64,000 nt of DNA, taken from contig MKSU01000014.1 in the NCBI GenBank assembly GCA_001897375.1, forward strand, positions 1 to 64,000, written 5' to 3'. Origin of the DNA: Sphingomonas sp. 67-36 (GTDB lineage Bacteria; Pseudomonadota; Alphaproteobacteria; Sphingomonadales; Sphingomonadaceae). How positions within the stretch are numbered: the stretch's first letter is position 1; each line of letters begins with the position of its first letter. This document shows, piece by piece, positions 17,161 through 25,890 of the stretch. The notes below the pieces were generated by a model. It had not been told where the DNA came from, made no database searches, and saw nothing but the letters and a program-made list of their open reading frames with translations. A program made the position numbers and the translations under genes.

Positions 17161-17192
17161 AACCGGTCGGCGTGATGCCGGCCGGTTTTTTC
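17161..17192 (+). terminator. Intrinsic terminator after the FKBP gene
   Basis: AACCGGTCGGC / GCCGGCCGGTT, 11-bp stem with one G-T pair and loop GTGAT, then TTTTTTC. Confidence 0.85.
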
Positions 17193-17260
17193 TTGTGCGC
17201 TGAACGGGGAATGCTGCCGTTCGAGTGAACGTCGTATGGAAATCGCTTATTCGCGCGACT

Positions 17261-18043
17261 TCAATAGTTTCCCGCCGGCCCGCGCGATTCGAGGATGCGC
17301 TGTTCCGGCCCTTCCAGCACCAGCGCGGTCAGCCGGCCGGTGGCGAAGGCGCCTGTGTCGATGCCGATGCGGTTGTGGCGGAATTCCGGCGCCTCGCTGA
17401 TCGTGTGGCCATGGACGATCACGCCGTCGAAGCTGCCGTCGAAATTGAGGAACTCGCGCCGGATCCAGCGCAGGTCCGACGCTTTCTGCTCCTCGAACGG
17501 CACGCCGGGACGCATCCCGGCATGGACGAAGCGATAATCGCCCAGCGCCACGCCGTCGCCGAACGAATCGAGGAAGGCGAGGTGATCGGCCGGCACCAGC
17601 CGCCGGATCATCTCCGCGAGCTGCTCGAAATCGCAGGCGTCATATTCGTCCGGGTCGGCGCCGTAGCTCAGCATCGTCTCGCGCCCGCCGACGCGATGGA
17701 ACACCGTCAGCGCGCTGCGCTCGCCCTGCGCCGCGTGGAGCAGGAGTTCCTCGTGATTGCCCTTGATGAAGTCGCATTGCCGCGGCGCGGCGGCGAGCGC
17801 CATCGCGCGCTCTACCACGCCGCGCGAATCCGGGCCGCGATCGATCAGGTCGCCGAGGAAGATCAGCCGGATTTCGCCGCCGAAGCCCATGCTGTCGCGG
17901 TCGATCGCGGCGAGCAGATCGTCGAGGCAATCAAGCCGGCCATGGACATCGCCGATCGCATAGATGCGCACGCCGGCCGGCACTTCGGGCGGTGGAGCGG
18001 CCGTGGCGGGAGCGGGTTTGCGGAAAAGACGCGAAAGAACCAT
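17261..18043 (-). CDS. Calcineurin-like metallophosphoesterase (PrpA/ApaH-type Ser/Thr phosphatase)
   Basis: A 260-residue binuclear-metal phosphoesterase. All five motifs are visible in order: AIGDVHGRLDCL, FLGDLIDRGPDSRGVVE, IKGNHEELLL, FVHAGMRPGVPFEEQ and VIVHGHTISEAPE, with NRIGIDTGA near the end. This is the bacterial phosphoprotein-phosphatase arrangement; ApaH-like dinucleotide hydrolysis is the alternative. The N-terminal 20 residues are Pro/Ala-rich and not conserved. It is a single gene, ending just after the FKBP terminator, and its target is unknown. Confidence 0.9.
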   Translation of the reverse strand: MVLSRLFRKPAPATAAPPPEVPAGVRIYAIGDVHGRLDCLDDLLAAIDRDSMGFGGEIRLIFLGDLIDRGPDSRGVVERAMALAAAPRQCDFIKGNHEELLLHAAQGERSALTVFHRVGGRETMLSYGADPDEYDACDFEQLAEMIRRLVPADHLAFLDSFGDGVALGDYRFVHAGMRPGVPFEEQKASDLRWIRREFLNFDGSFDGVIVHGHTISEAPEFRHNRIGIDTGAFATGRLTALVLEGPEQRILESRGPAGNY

Positions 18044-18134
18044 CGAGGATACAGCTACTGAAACGCGGGCCGGTATAGTCCCGCCGGCGCAAGGCTCAAG
18101 CCGCTATGGCGATCGCCGGCACCGTCCGGGCGAA

Positions 18135-19430
18135 TCAGGCCGCGCGGCGCTGCCGATCCGAAGGCACCGCAAGGTTCATGTCGCCCCAGATACCGCGCGT
18201 ATCGAGCACATGCTTGCCGGCGCGCTCCTCTATCGGCACCGAGCGGAAGATATCATGATCGACCAGCACGATCATGATCGGGCAGTCGGCGATCGCGCTG
18301 TCGATATCGATCAGCCGCGCGCCCGTCGCCGCCAGTTCGGACGGGAGCGCATTGGCATAAGGCTCCACCACCGCGATCCGCGAACCGAAGCGCGCCGCCA
18401 GCGCCTCCGCCACCTTCAGCGCGGGGCTTTCGCGGAAATCGTCGATATTGGGCTTGAAGGCGAGGCCGAGGCAGGCGACCGGCAGGCCGGGCAGCGCCTC
18501 CAGCAAGGCGGTTGCGCGGGCGATCACCCAGTCGGTCTTGCCGTCGTTCACCTCGCGCGCGGTGCGGATCAGCGGGGTGCTCTCCGGCGCGGCATGGACG
18601 AGGAACCACGGATCGACCGCGATGCAATGTCCGCCGACGCCCGGGCCGGGCTGGAGGATGTTGACGCGCGGATGGCGGTTGGCGAGGCGGATCACCTCCC
18701 ATACGTCGACGCCCATCTTCTCGGCGACGATGCTCAACTCGTTGGCGAAAGCGATGTTGACGTCGCGGAAGGCGTTCTCGGTCAGCTTGGTCATCTCCGC
18801 CGCGCGCGCGTTGGTGGTGACGCACGCGCCGCGCACGAAGCGGCGATAGAAAGCCAGCGCCTTGCGCGCGCAGCGCGGGGTGATGCCGCCGATCACCCGG
18901 TCGTTGTCGATCAGCTCGACCAGGATGCGTCCCGGCAGCACCCGTTCGGGGCAATAGGCGATCGCGATGTCCGCCGCCTCGGTGGATATGCCAGGCACGC
19001 GCAGATCGGGCCGAAGCTGTGCGAGCAGGTCGCGCACCTGTTCCGTCGTACCGACCGGGGAGGTCGATTCGAGGATCACGGTGTCGCCCGCCTTGAGCAC
19101 GGCGGCGATCGTCGTCGCGGCCTTCAATACATAGCCGATGTTGGGGGCATGATCTTCCGCGAACGGGGTGGGCACGGCGATGACGAACACATCGGCCGGC
19201 TCGATCTCCAGCGAGGCGCGCAGATTGCCGCGCGCGACGACGCCGGAGACGAGGCCGTCGAGATCGACCTCCTCAATATGCACATGCCCGGAATTGACCG
19301 TTTCGATCACCGAAGGCGTCACGTCGATCCCGACCACCTTCGCGCCGGTCCGCGCGATCACGGCGGCGGTCGGCAGGCCGATATAGCCAAGCCCGAGGAC
19401 CGCGACCTTCAGCTCGTTATCCGGCGCCAT
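18135..19430 (-). CDS. wecC: UDP-N-acetyl-D-mannosamine dehydrogenase (WecC-type nucleotide sugar dehydrogenase)
   Basis: A 431-residue NAD-dependent 6-dehydrogenase that oxidises UDP-ManNAc to UDP-ManNAcA. Motifs: AVLGLGYIGLPTAAVIA (Rossmann), FVIAVPTPF, ILESTSPVGTTEQV, AYCPERVLPG, KLTENAFRDVNIAFANEL, and the catalytic Cys in GPGVGGHCIAVDPWFLV. The C-terminal UDP-binding domain has AFKPNIDDFRESPAL. It is WecC-like rather than UDP-glucose dehydrogenase-like because it follows wecB. ATG 19430 lies inside the end of wecB (14-base overlap), so the two are coupled. Confidence 0.93.
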   Translation of the reverse strand: MAPDNELKVAVLGLGYIGLPTAAVIARTGAKVVGIDVTPSVIETVNSGHVHIEEVDLDGLVSGVVARGNLRASLEIEPADVFVIAVPTPFAEDHAPNIGYVLKAATTIAAVLKAGDTVILESTSPVGTTEQVRDLLAQLRPDLRVPGISTEAADIAIAYCPERVLPGRILVELIDNDRVIGGITPRCARKALAFYRRFVRGACVTTNARAAEMTKLTENAFRDVNIAFANELSIVAEKMGVDVWEVIRLANRHPRVNILQPGPGVGGHCIAVDPWFLVHAAPESTPLIRTAREVNDGKTDWVIARATALLEALPGLPVACLGLAFKPNIDDFRESPALKVAEALAARFGSRIAVVEPYANALPSELAATGARLIDIDSAIADCPIMIVLVDHDIFRSVPIEERAGKHVLDTRGIWGDMNLAVPSDRQRRAA

Positions 19431-20532
19431 CGGCAATCACCCCTGCAATCCGTTCCGCCGCATGGCCGTCGCCGAAGGGATTGTGGGCGCGGGCCATTTG
19501 GGACCAGGCCGCCTTGTCGTCGATAAGGGTGAAGACTTCGGAAACGATGCGCGCGCGATCGGTGCCGACCAGCCTGGCGGTGCCGGCGGCGACGCCCTCC
19601 GGCCGCTCGGTGGTGTCGCGCATCACCAGCACCGGCTTGCCCAGCGCGGGCGCTTCCTCCTGCACCCCGCCCGAATCGGTGAGTGCGAGATGGCACAGCC
19701 GCAACGCGCGGATGAAATGCGGATAGTCGAGCGGCTCGATCCGCGCGATGTTCGGCCGGTCGCCGAGGATCGCGTCCATCACCGCGCCGACATTGGGATT
19801 GGGATGCATCGGGAAGATCACCGCGACATCCTCGCGCGCGGCGATATCCGCGATGGCATGGGCGATATTCTCCATGCCGCCGCCGAAATTCTCCCGGCGA
19901 TGCGTGGTGACGAGGACGATCCTTTTCCCCGCGAAGCGTCGCGCGATATCGTCCAGCCCGGCGGCGAGCGTGGGTTCGGCGTCGATCCGCGCGTTCGTCC
20001 AGTGCAGCGCGTCGATCACCGTATTGCCGGTGACATGCACCCCGGCGCGGATATTCTCCCGCGCCAGCGCCTCGGCGGCGGTATCCGTCGGCGCGAAATG
20101 CAGGTCCGCGATCGGGGCGACGATGCGGCGGTTCACTTCCTCCGGCCAGGGGTGATAGATATTGCCTGAGCGCAGCCCGGCCTCGACATGCGCGACAGGG
20201 ATCTTGCGGTAGTAGGCCGCCAGCGCGCCGGCCATCGCGGTCGCGGTGTCGCCCTGCACGATCACGCGGTCGGGTCGCTCGCGATCCATCGTCTCGCCCA
20301 GCCCGGTGAGCAATCGCGCGGTGAGCCGGTCGAGCGTCTGCCCCGGCTCCATCAGGTCGAGATCGATGTCCGGCGTCAGCCCGGCGATCGCCAGCACCTG
20401 ATCGAGCAGCCCGCGATGCTGCGCCGTCACGCAGACGCGCGGTGCGATGCCTGGCCTCCCCGCCAGCGCCCGCACCACGGGAAACAGCTTGATGGCTTCC
20501 GGCCGTGTGCCGAAAATGAGCAGGACCTTCAT
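19417..20532 (-). CDS. wecB: UDP-N-acetylglucosamine 2-epimerase (non-hydrolysing)
   Basis: A 371-residue GT-B-fold epimerase interconverting UDP-GlcNAc and UDP-ManNAc. Motifs: LLIFGTRPEAIKLFPVV, VQGDTATAMAGALAAYY, AHVEAGLRSGNIYHPWPEE, NRRIVAPIADLHFAPT, VTGNTVIDAL, VTTHRRENFG, and LTDSGGVQEEAPALGKP near the C-terminus. With wecC it provides ManNAcA units for surface polysaccharide. It is divergent from galU across a 118-base region. Confidence 0.95.
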   Translation of the reverse strand: MKVLLIFGTRPEAIKLFPVVRALAGRPGIAPRVCVTAQHRGLLDQVLAIAGLTPDIDLDLMEPGQTLDRLTARLLTGLGETMDRERPDRVIVQGDTATAMAGALAAYYRKIPVAHVEAGLRSGNIYHPWPEEVNRRIVAPIADLHFAPTDTAAEALARENIRAGVHVTGNTVIDALHWTNARIDAEPTLAAGLDDIARRFAGKRIVLVTTHRRENFGGGMENIAHAIADIAAREDVAVIFPMHPNPNVGAVMDAILGDRPNIARIEPLDYPHFIRALRLCHLALTDSGGVQEEAPALGKPVLVMRDTTERPEGVAAGTARLVGTDRARIVSEVFTLIDDKAAWSQMARAHNPFGDGHAAERIAGVIADGAG

Positions 20533-20594
20533 GGCTTCCCGCTCTATTCGTCGTGACTTAATGACCCGCTAACCGTTCGGCGCCAGTAAGCGAA

Positions 20595-20623
20595 TTGCCG
20601 CGCCGCACGCCGCCGGATAAGGC
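20595..20623 (+). promoter_or_regulatory. Putative galU promoter
   Basis: TTGCCG (20595-20600), 17-bp spacer, TAAGGC (20618-20623); the galU ATG lies 28 bases downstream, with GGGACGA as Shine-Dalgarno. The same intergenic region also holds TTAA-N7-CTAA at 20558-20572, a one-mismatch CtrA-type site. Confidence 0.4.
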
Positions 20624-20650
20624 GCGAGACGTCGCAACAGGGACGAGTGC

Positions 20651-21520
20651 ATGTCGATCAAGCCGCTTCGCAAGGCCGTTTTCCCCGTCGCCGGTCTCGG
20701 CACGCGTTTCCTGCCCGCCACCAAGGCGATGCCGAAGGAGATGCTGACCGTCGTCGACAAGCCGCTGATCCAATATGCGGTGGAAGAGGCGATCGAGGCG
20801 GGGATCGAGCAGATCATCTTCGTCACCGGACGCGGCAAATCGGCGCTCGAGGATCATTTCGACATCTCCTATGAGCTGGAGGCGACGCTCAAGGATCGCG
20901 GCAAGAGCCTCGCGGCGATCGAGGGCATCCGGCAGAAGCCCGGCTCGCCGGTCTATGTCCGGCAGCAGGAGCCGCTCGGATTGGGTCATGCCGTGTGGTG
21001 CGCGCGCGAGATCGTCGGCGACGAGCCGTTCGCGGTGCTGCTTCCCGACGAACTGATGGTCGGCACGCCGGGGCTGCTCGCGCAGATGCGTGAGGTCTAT
21101 CAGCGCACCGGCGGCAATGTGATCGGCGCGCTGGAGATTCCGGCGGAGCAGACCGACAAATACGGCATCATCTCGCCGGGCGTGCGCGACGGTCGCGTGG
21201 TGGAGGTGGCGGCGCTGGTCGAGAAGCCCGCGCTCGGCACCGCGCCCTCCAATCTGATGATCCCTGGCCGCTACATCCTCCAGCCGGAGGTGATGCGGAT
21301 TCTCGACAATCCCGTGCGTGGCGCCGGCGGCGAGATCCAGCTTACCGACGCGATGGCGCAACTGATCGGCAGGCAGCCGTTCAATGGCGTGATGTTCGAC
21401 GGGCAGCGTTACGATTGCGGTGACAAGGCCGGCTATATCCGCGCCAATCTCGCGCTGGCGCTGGCCCGCGAGGATATCGGCCCTGCCGTCCGCGATTTCG
21501 CGCGGCAACTCGTCGCGTGA
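20651..21520 (+). CDS. galU: UTP-glucose-1-phosphate uridylyltransferase
   Basis: A 289-residue GalU making UDP-glucose from UTP and glucose 1-phosphate. Motifs: KAVFPVAGLGTRFLPATKAM, PKEMLTVVDKPLIQYAVEEA, FVTGRGKSALEDHFD, PLGLGHAVWCAREI, LPDELMVG, GIISPGVRDG, LVEKPALGTAPSNLMIPGRY and FDGQRYDCGDKAGYIRANL, all standard. The stop is shared with the start of the next gene (GTGA), so UDP-glucose synthesis is coupled with an epimerase. Confidence 0.96.
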   Translation: MSIKPLRKAVFPVAGLGTRFLPATKAMPKEMLTVVDKPLIQYAVEEAIEAGIEQIIFVTGRGKSALEDHFDISYELEATLKDRGKSLAAIEGIRQKPGSPVYVRQQEPLGLGHAVWCAREIVGDEPFAVLLPDELMVGTPGLLAQMREVYQRTGGNVIGALEIPAEQTDKYGIISPGVRDGRVVEVAALVEKPALGTAPSNLMIPGRYILQPEVMRILDNPVRGAGGEIQLTDAMAQLIGRQPFNGVMFDGQRYDCGDKAGYIRANLALALAREDIGPAVRDFARQLVA

Positions 21521-22515
21521 CGATCCTCGTCACCGGGATCGCGGGGTTCATCGGCCATGCCGTCGCGGCAGCGCTCGCCGGACGGGGCGAGCATGTGGTC
21601 GGAATCGATAATCTCAACGATTATTACGACCCGGCGCTGAAGCGTGCGCGGCTGGCTGATCTCGCCGCCCGGTTCGGCGGGGCGGTCGAGTTCGTCGAGG
21701 GCGATATCGCTGACGAACAGGCGCTCGATATGGCGGTCGCGGGGCGTGGCGTCGACCGCATCATCCATCTCGCGGCGCAGGCGGGGGTGCGTTACTCGCT
21801 GGAGAATCCGCGCGCCTATGTCCGTTCCAATCTGGCCGGGCATGTCAATGTGCTGGAACTGGCGCGGGGGCTTAGCGTCCGGCATCTTGTCTATGCCTCG
21901 TCCTCGTCGGTCTATGGCGGCAATACGAAGCTGCCGTTCAGCGTGGAGGATCGCGTGGATCGGCCGGTCTCGCTCTACGCGGCGACCAAGCGGGCGGACG
22001 AGATGCTGAGCGAAAGCTATGCCCATCTGTTCCGTATCCCACAGACCGGGCTGCGCTTCTTCACCGTCTATGGCCCGTGGGGGCGGCCCGACATGGCGGC
22101 GTGGCTGTTCACCTCGGCGATCCTGGAGGGAAGGCCGATCAAGGTGTTCAACAACGGCGCAATGCGGCGCGATTTCACCTATATCGACGATATCGTGGCC
22201 GGCGTCCTCGCGGCGCTCGACCGGCCGCCTGCTGACGATGGCGCGGAGAAGCCGGGCGGCAGCATCACGCCGCACGCCCGCTATAATCTAGGCAACAGCC
22301 GCGCTGAGGAACTGTCGAACCTGATCGCGGCGATCGAATCGGCGTGCGGGCGCGAGGCGGTGCGCGAGATGCACCCGATGCAGCCGGGCGACGTTTCGGC
22401 TACATATGCCGATATCGCGATTTCCACGCGCGATCTGGGTTTCATTCCCGCAACGTCGATCGAGCAGGGCGTCGAGCGCTTCGTCGACTGGTATCGCGCG
22501 CACTACGGGGTTTGA
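21517..22515 (+). CDS. NAD-dependent epimerase, UDP-glucuronate 4-epimerase-like
   Basis: A 332-residue extended SDR. ILVTGIAGFIGHAVAAAL is the NAD loop; GIDNLNDYYDPALKRARL is typical of UDP-glucuronate epimerases (CapI type). The catalytic site is ASSSSVYGGNTKLPF and YAATKRADEML (YxxxK), then GLRFFTVYGPWGRPDMA and RRDFTYIDDIVAGV. It would make UDP-galacturonate from UDP-glucuronate. No UDP-glucose dehydrogenase is present in the window to supply the substrate. The GTG start overlaps the galU stop as GTGA. Confidence 0.9.
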   Translation: MTILVTGIAGFIGHAVAAALAGRGEHVVGIDNLNDYYDPALKRARLADLAARFGGAVEFVEGDIADEQALDMAVAGRGVDRIIHLAAQAGVRYSLENPRAYVRSNLAGHVNVLELARGLSVRHLVYASSSSVYGGNTKLPFSVEDRVDRPVSLYAATKRADEMLSESYAHLFRIPQTGLRFFTVYGPWGRPDMAAWLFTSAILEGRPIKVFNNGAMRRDFTYIDDIVAGVLAALDRPPADDGAEKPGGSITPHARYNLGNSRAEELSNLIAAIESACGREAVREMHPMQPGDVSATYADIAISTRDLGFIPATSIEQGVERFVDWYRAHYGV

Positions 22516-22644
22516 TGAAGCGTCGCGCCAAACCCGGCGGCATTTCGATTCGCTGACGAATTGATCCGGAACGGAGACGATAGCTGTAATTGGCCGACAA
22601 CGGCGCGACAGGCAACTCATGCTGCCGACGCACGAATCGCAGAC

Positions 22645-22674
22645 AAAAAAATAGCGGCCCGAAGACCGCTATTT
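22645..22674 (-). terminator. Intrinsic terminator of the small membrane protein gene
   Basis: On the minus strand AAATAGCGG / CCGCTATTT, 9-bp stem extended to a UUCG-type tetraloop, followed by TTTTTTT (22645-22651 read on the minus strand). It is among the strongest terminators in the window. Confidence 0.9.
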
Positions 22675-22694
22675 CTTCCGAATTCTCGGGGAAC

Positions 22695-22937
22695 TCAGTT
22701 GCTGCTGGACTTGCTGTCCGAGTCGGCAATCACGACGATGCCGGCGATGACAGCCGCCGCAGCGAGAACGGCGATGAGAACGCCGCCGCCAGCCAGCTTG
22801 TCCTTCGAGGCGCTCGGGGTCGCGGCACGCGCCTGACCAACCGAGAGGCTCGCGGCCGGGTTGGCGGGGGCGGCAATCGCCGGTGCAACCGCGAGCGACG
22901 CAGCAGCAGCGGCAGCAATGTACTTGGCAAGACGCAT
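22695..22937 (-). CDS. Small exported membrane protein, function unknown
   Basis: An 80-residue protein. Residues 1-23 form a signal peptide (AAAAAASLAVAPAIAAPA with AxA cleavage); residues about 24-48 are a short linker with SASKDKLAGG; residues about 50-70 are a single hydrophobic helix (VLIAVLAAAAVIAGIVVIAD). The tail is DSDSKSSSN. I recognise no family beyond similar short proteins in sphingomonads. ATG 22937 has AAGGGAG 6 bases upstream. It stands alone with its own promoter and a very strong terminator, which suggests abundant expression. Confidence 0.75.
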   Translation of the reverse strand: MRLAKYIAAAAAASLAVAPAIAAPANPAASLSVGQARAATPSASKDKLAGGGVLIAVLAAAAVIAGIVVIADSDSKSSSN

Positions 22938-22964
22938 GTTAAACTCCCTTTCCGGTCCGTTGGC

Positions 22965-22993
22965 CTATTTGCATCAACCCCCGGGCATTGCAA
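22965..22993 (-). promoter_or_regulatory. Putative promoter of the small membrane protein gene
   Basis: On the minus strand TTGCAA (22988-22993), 17-bp spacer, AAATAG (22965-22970), 27 bases upstream of the ATG. Confidence 0.4.
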
Positions 22994-23034
22994 GCCTCTA
23001 AAGCCGGTTCGTTAAGAAAGTTCCACCACTTGAG

Positions 23035-23802
23035 TCACCGAGTTGTAATTCTGCAACGACAGGCCGGGTCTTTCTCAAGTCGAATCGTGCGGACGCGAAA
23101 GTAGAGCAGGTCGGCGATCAGCAATTGTCCAGCCGGATCGTCGCCGAACGGGATGATGGAACGAATCGCCTCAAGCGCGGCGAGGCTGCCGATCATGCCG
23201 ACCATCGGCCCCAGCACCCCGTCATCTGCGCAGGAACCGCCGTCACGCGACGGGGCGTTGCCCACGAGGCAACGATAGCAAGGCTTGCCCGCCTCCCAGC
23301 CGCGATAGACGGCGAGTTGCCCCTCGAATTGCCCTACCGCCGCCGAGACGAGCGGAATGCGCGATGCGAGCGCGGTATCGGCGACGGCGAGGCGCGTGGC
23401 GAAGCTGTCGCTGCCGTCGATTACGACGTCGGCGCCGGCGAGCAGGTCGGTGGCATTGCCCTCGTCCAGCCGCGCGGCGCGTTGCTCGATGAGGACATGC
23501 GGGTTGATCGCCGTGGCTGCTTCAGCGGCCGCGGCGACCTTCGCCGTGCCGATGTCGGCGGTGCGGAAGATCGTCTGCCGCTGGAGGTTCGACGCCTCGA
23601 CGCGATCGTCGTCGATCAGGGTCAGCCGCCCGACGCCGGCCGCGGCGAGATACTGGATCGCGGGCGAGCCGATCCCGCCCGCGCCGACCACCGCGACCGA
23701 CGCGCGCTTCAGTCGCAATTGCCCAATCCCACCGATCTCGCGCAGGACGAGGTGCCGGGCGTAGCGCGCCAACTCGTCCGGTTCGAGCGTCACTCCTTCC
23801 AT
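23035..23802 (-). CDS. moeB: MoeB/ThiF-family sulfur-carrier adenylyltransferase
   Basis: A 255-residue E1-like enzyme that adenylates the C-terminal glycine of a sulfur carrier (MoaD or ThiS). Motifs: RYARHLVLREIGGIGQLRLK, the ATP loop VVGAGGIGSPAIQYLAAAGV, LIDDDRVEASNLQRQTIF, DGSDSFATRLAVADTAL, and GSCADDGVLGPMVGMIGSL, which contains the conserved Cys. The zinc site has CYRC in the middle but ends in CRC (CxC) rather than the usual CxxC. It overlaps the gene upstream by 13 bases. MoeB and ThiF cannot be separated with certainty. Confidence 0.88.
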   Translation of the reverse strand: MEGVTLEPDELARYARHLVLREIGGIGQLRLKRASVAVVGAGGIGSPAIQYLAAAGVGRLTLIDDDRVEASNLQRQTIFRTADIGTAKVAAAAEAATAINPHVLIEQRAARLDEGNATDLLAGADVVIDGSDSFATRLAVADTALASRIPLVSAAVGQFEGQLAVYRGWEAGKPCYRCLVGNAPSRDGGSCADDGVLGPMVGMIGSLAALEAIRSIIPFGDDPAGQLLIADLLYFRVRTIRLEKDPACRCRITTR

Positions 23803-24188
23803 GCGAAGCCGATGGTGATGCGATACCAGGCACCGCTGGCAGCCGGGGCGAGGTTGGCGCGCGCCATGCGCGAGATGAGGCCGGCCGCATATTGCTCGAC
23901 CGTCGGGCAGCCGATCGCGCGCGGCACGATGCGCCGCACCTCGCCGGAGCGGTCGACCAGCACCGCGAGGTCGACCGCCAGCGTAAAGCCGTCCGCGCCG
24001 CGCTGCGCGGCCGAGCAGCGCCCTGCCGCAACCTCATCATGCACGAAGCGCGACAGTTCGGGCTGCTGCATCGCGCCACGCCGGATCAGCGGCAGATCGG
24101 CGAGCTTGCTCCATTCCGCCGGCGGGTCGGCTGCTGGCGCATCTGCCGAAGCCGTCTGCGCAAGCAGCAGGGCGGCGAGCGCGATCAC
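23790..24188 (-). CDS. Conserved periplasmic protein, function unknown
   Basis: A 132-residue protein with a signal peptide ([18 protein letters not shown]). The mature part has two Cys residues ([10 protein letters not shown] and PRAIGCPTV) that could form a disulfide, and [20 protein letters not shown], the kind of strand-turn-strand seen in TonB C-terminal-like domains, which would be a weak structural guess. It sits between dut and moeB; its ATG overlaps the dut stop as ATGA and its 3' end overlaps moeB. Confidence 0.65.
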   Translation of the reverse strand: MIALAALLLAQTASADAPAADPPAEWSKLADLPLIRRGAMQQPELSRFVHDEVAAGRCSAAQRGADGFTLAVDLAVLVDRSGEVRRIVPRAIGCPTVEQYAAGLISRMARANLAPAASGAWYRITIGFAWKE

Positions 24189-24631
24189 CGCCCGGTCGAT
24201 CCGAATCCGCCCGCGCCGCGCGCGGTGTCGTCCAGCGTCGTCACCTCATCCAGCGCCGCGCGCAGTACCGGGGCGGGAATGAGCTGGGCGATGCGCTGGC
24301 CGCGCGTCACCTCGAACGATGCATCGCCGAGATTGGCGAGGATCACCTTCACCTCGCCGCGATAGTCGCTGTCGATCGTGCCGGGTGTGTTGAGGCAGGT
24401 CACGCCGTGGTTGAGCGCCAGCCCCGAGCGCGGGCGCACCTGCACCTCATAGCCCTCTGGAATGGCGATGGCGAAGCCGGTCGCCACCGCGTGGCGCGCG
24501 CCCGGCGCGAGCGTTACATCCTCCGCCGCCACCACGTCCATGCCAGCCGCGCCCGCGGTGGCATAGCCGGGGAGGGGGAGGCCGTCGCCATGCGGCAGGC
24601 GTTTCACCTGGATCGGGATCGAGTTGCTCAT
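24185..24631 (-). CDS. dut: dUTP diphosphatase
   Basis: A 148-residue trimeric dUTPase that hydrolyses dUTP to dUMP, keeping uracil out of DNA and supplying thymidylate synthesis. All five motifs are seen: [51 protein letters not shown] and the C-terminal [10 protein letters not shown], which closes over the active site. The length is normal. It lies downstream of coaBC, the same neighbourhood as in many alphaproteobacteria. Confidence 0.96.
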   Translation of the reverse strand: MSNSIPIQVKRLPHGDGLPLPGYATAGAAGMDVVAAEDVTLAPGARHAVATGFAIAIPEGYEVQVRPRSGLALNHGVTCLNTPGTIDSDYRGEVKVILANLGDASFEVTRGQRIAQLIPAPVLRAALDEVTTLDDTARGAGGFGSTGR

Positions 24632-24693
24632 CGGCGCTCATATAGTCGAACGCGGGCCGGTCGCCATCTCCTGAATATCAGGCTCCCGAATGT

Positions 24694-25890
24694 TCAGGCC
24701 CCCGAAAGGTCAGCCAGAGCCTCGGCGATCCGCCCGGCCAGCCGGGCCGCCACCGCGTCCTTGGGCAGCCGCTCCCAATTCTCCACCCCATCGGAGGTGA
24801 CGATATGGATGGTATTGGCGTCGCCGCCCATCACGTCGCCGGACACATCGTTGGCGACGATCCAGTCGGCGCCCTTGCGCGCGCGTTTGGCGGCGGCATG
24901 ATCGAGCACCTTCTCCGTCTCCGCCGCGAAGCCGATGACGAGGCGCGGGCGGCGCGTGCCGTGGGCCAGCGTGGCGAGGATATCGGGATTCTCGGCGAGG
25001 CGCAGCGTCGGGGTGCCACCGCCGGCCTTCTTGATCTTCTGCGCAGCGGCGTCCTCCGCGCGCCAGTCCGCGACCGCCGCGACCATCACCGCCGCATCGG
25101 CCGGCAGCGAATGCTCGACCGCCGCCGCCATCTCGCGCGCCGTCTCGACATCGATCCGCTCGACGCCGAGCGGCGTGGGCAGCGCGACCGGGCCGGCGAC
25201 GAGCGTCACCCGCGCGCCGAGCCGGGCCAGCGCCCCGGCGATTGCGAAGCCCTGCTTTCCCGAGCTGCGATTGGCGATGTAGCGCACCGGATCGATCGGC
25301 TCGTGCGTCGGGCCGGCAGTGACCAGCACATGCCGGCCGGCAAGCGGCGTGGCATGTGGCGCGAGCCGCGCCTCGATCGCCGCGACGATCGAGGCAGGCT
25401 CGGGCAGGCGGCCGGGGCCGTATTCGCCGCAGGCCATCGCGCCTTCATCCGGCGCCATCACCGTCACGCCGTCGGCGCGGAGTTGTTCGATGTTGCGGCG
25501 GGTGGCGGCGTGTTGCCACATGCGCACGTTCATCGCCGGCGCGGCGAGCACCGGCTTGTCGGTGGCGAGCAGCAGGGTGGTGGCGAGATCGTCGGCGATT
25601 CCCCCCGCCATCCGCGCGAGCAGATCGGCGGTGGCCGGCGCGACGACGACGAGGTCGGCCTCGCGGCTGAGCTGGATATGCCCCATCTCCGCCTCATCCT
25701 TCAGATCCCACAAAGTCGTATAGACCTTGTCCTCGGACAGCGCGGCGAGCGTCATCGGCGTGACGAAATGGCTGCCGCCCTCGGTCAGCACGCAGCGCAC
25801 ATGGTGCCCCGCCTTGCGCAGCAGGCGCACCAGCTCGCACGCCTTGTAGGCCGCGATGCCGCCGCCGACGATCAACAGGATGCGCTTCAT
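24694..25890 (-). CDS. coaBC: Bifunctional phosphopantothenoylcysteine decarboxylase/phosphopantothenate-cysteine ligase
   Basis: A 398-residue bifunctional coenzyme A enzyme. The N-terminal flavoprotein CoaC (about 1-180) has LLIVGGGIAAYKACELVRLL, HIQLSREADLVVVAPATADL (active His), APAMNVRMW and GAMACGEYGPGRLPE. CoaB (about 185-398) has TAGPTHEPIDPVRYIANRSS, GKQGFAIAGAL, DAAVMVAAVADW, ENPDILATL and VIGFAAETE. Its ATG overlaps the stop of the upstream membrane protein gene as ATGA. Confidence 0.96.
   Translation of the reverse strand: MKRILLIVGGGIAAYKACELVRLLRKAGHHVRCVLTEGGSHFVTPMTLAALSEDKVYTTLWDLKDEAEMGHIQLSREADLVVVAPATADLLARMAGGIADDLATTLLLATDKPVLAAPAMNVRMWQHAATRRNIEQLRADGVTVMAPDEGAMACGEYGPGRLPEPASIVAAIEARLAPHATPLAGRHVLVTAGPTHEPIDPVRYIANRSSGKQGFAIAGALARLGARVTLVAGPVALPTPLGVERIDVETAREMAAAVEHSLPADAAVMVAAVADWRAEDAAAQKIKKAGGGTPTLRLAENPDILATLAHGTRRPRLVIGFAAETEKVLDHAAAKRARKGADWIVANDVSGDVMGGDANTIHIVTSDGVENWERLPKDAVAARLAGRIAEALADLSGA

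Noticed and set aside
20558-20572. CtrA binding site TTAA-N7-TTAA before galU
   Set aside because: The second half is CTAA; one imperfect site in 118 bases is not enough evidence.
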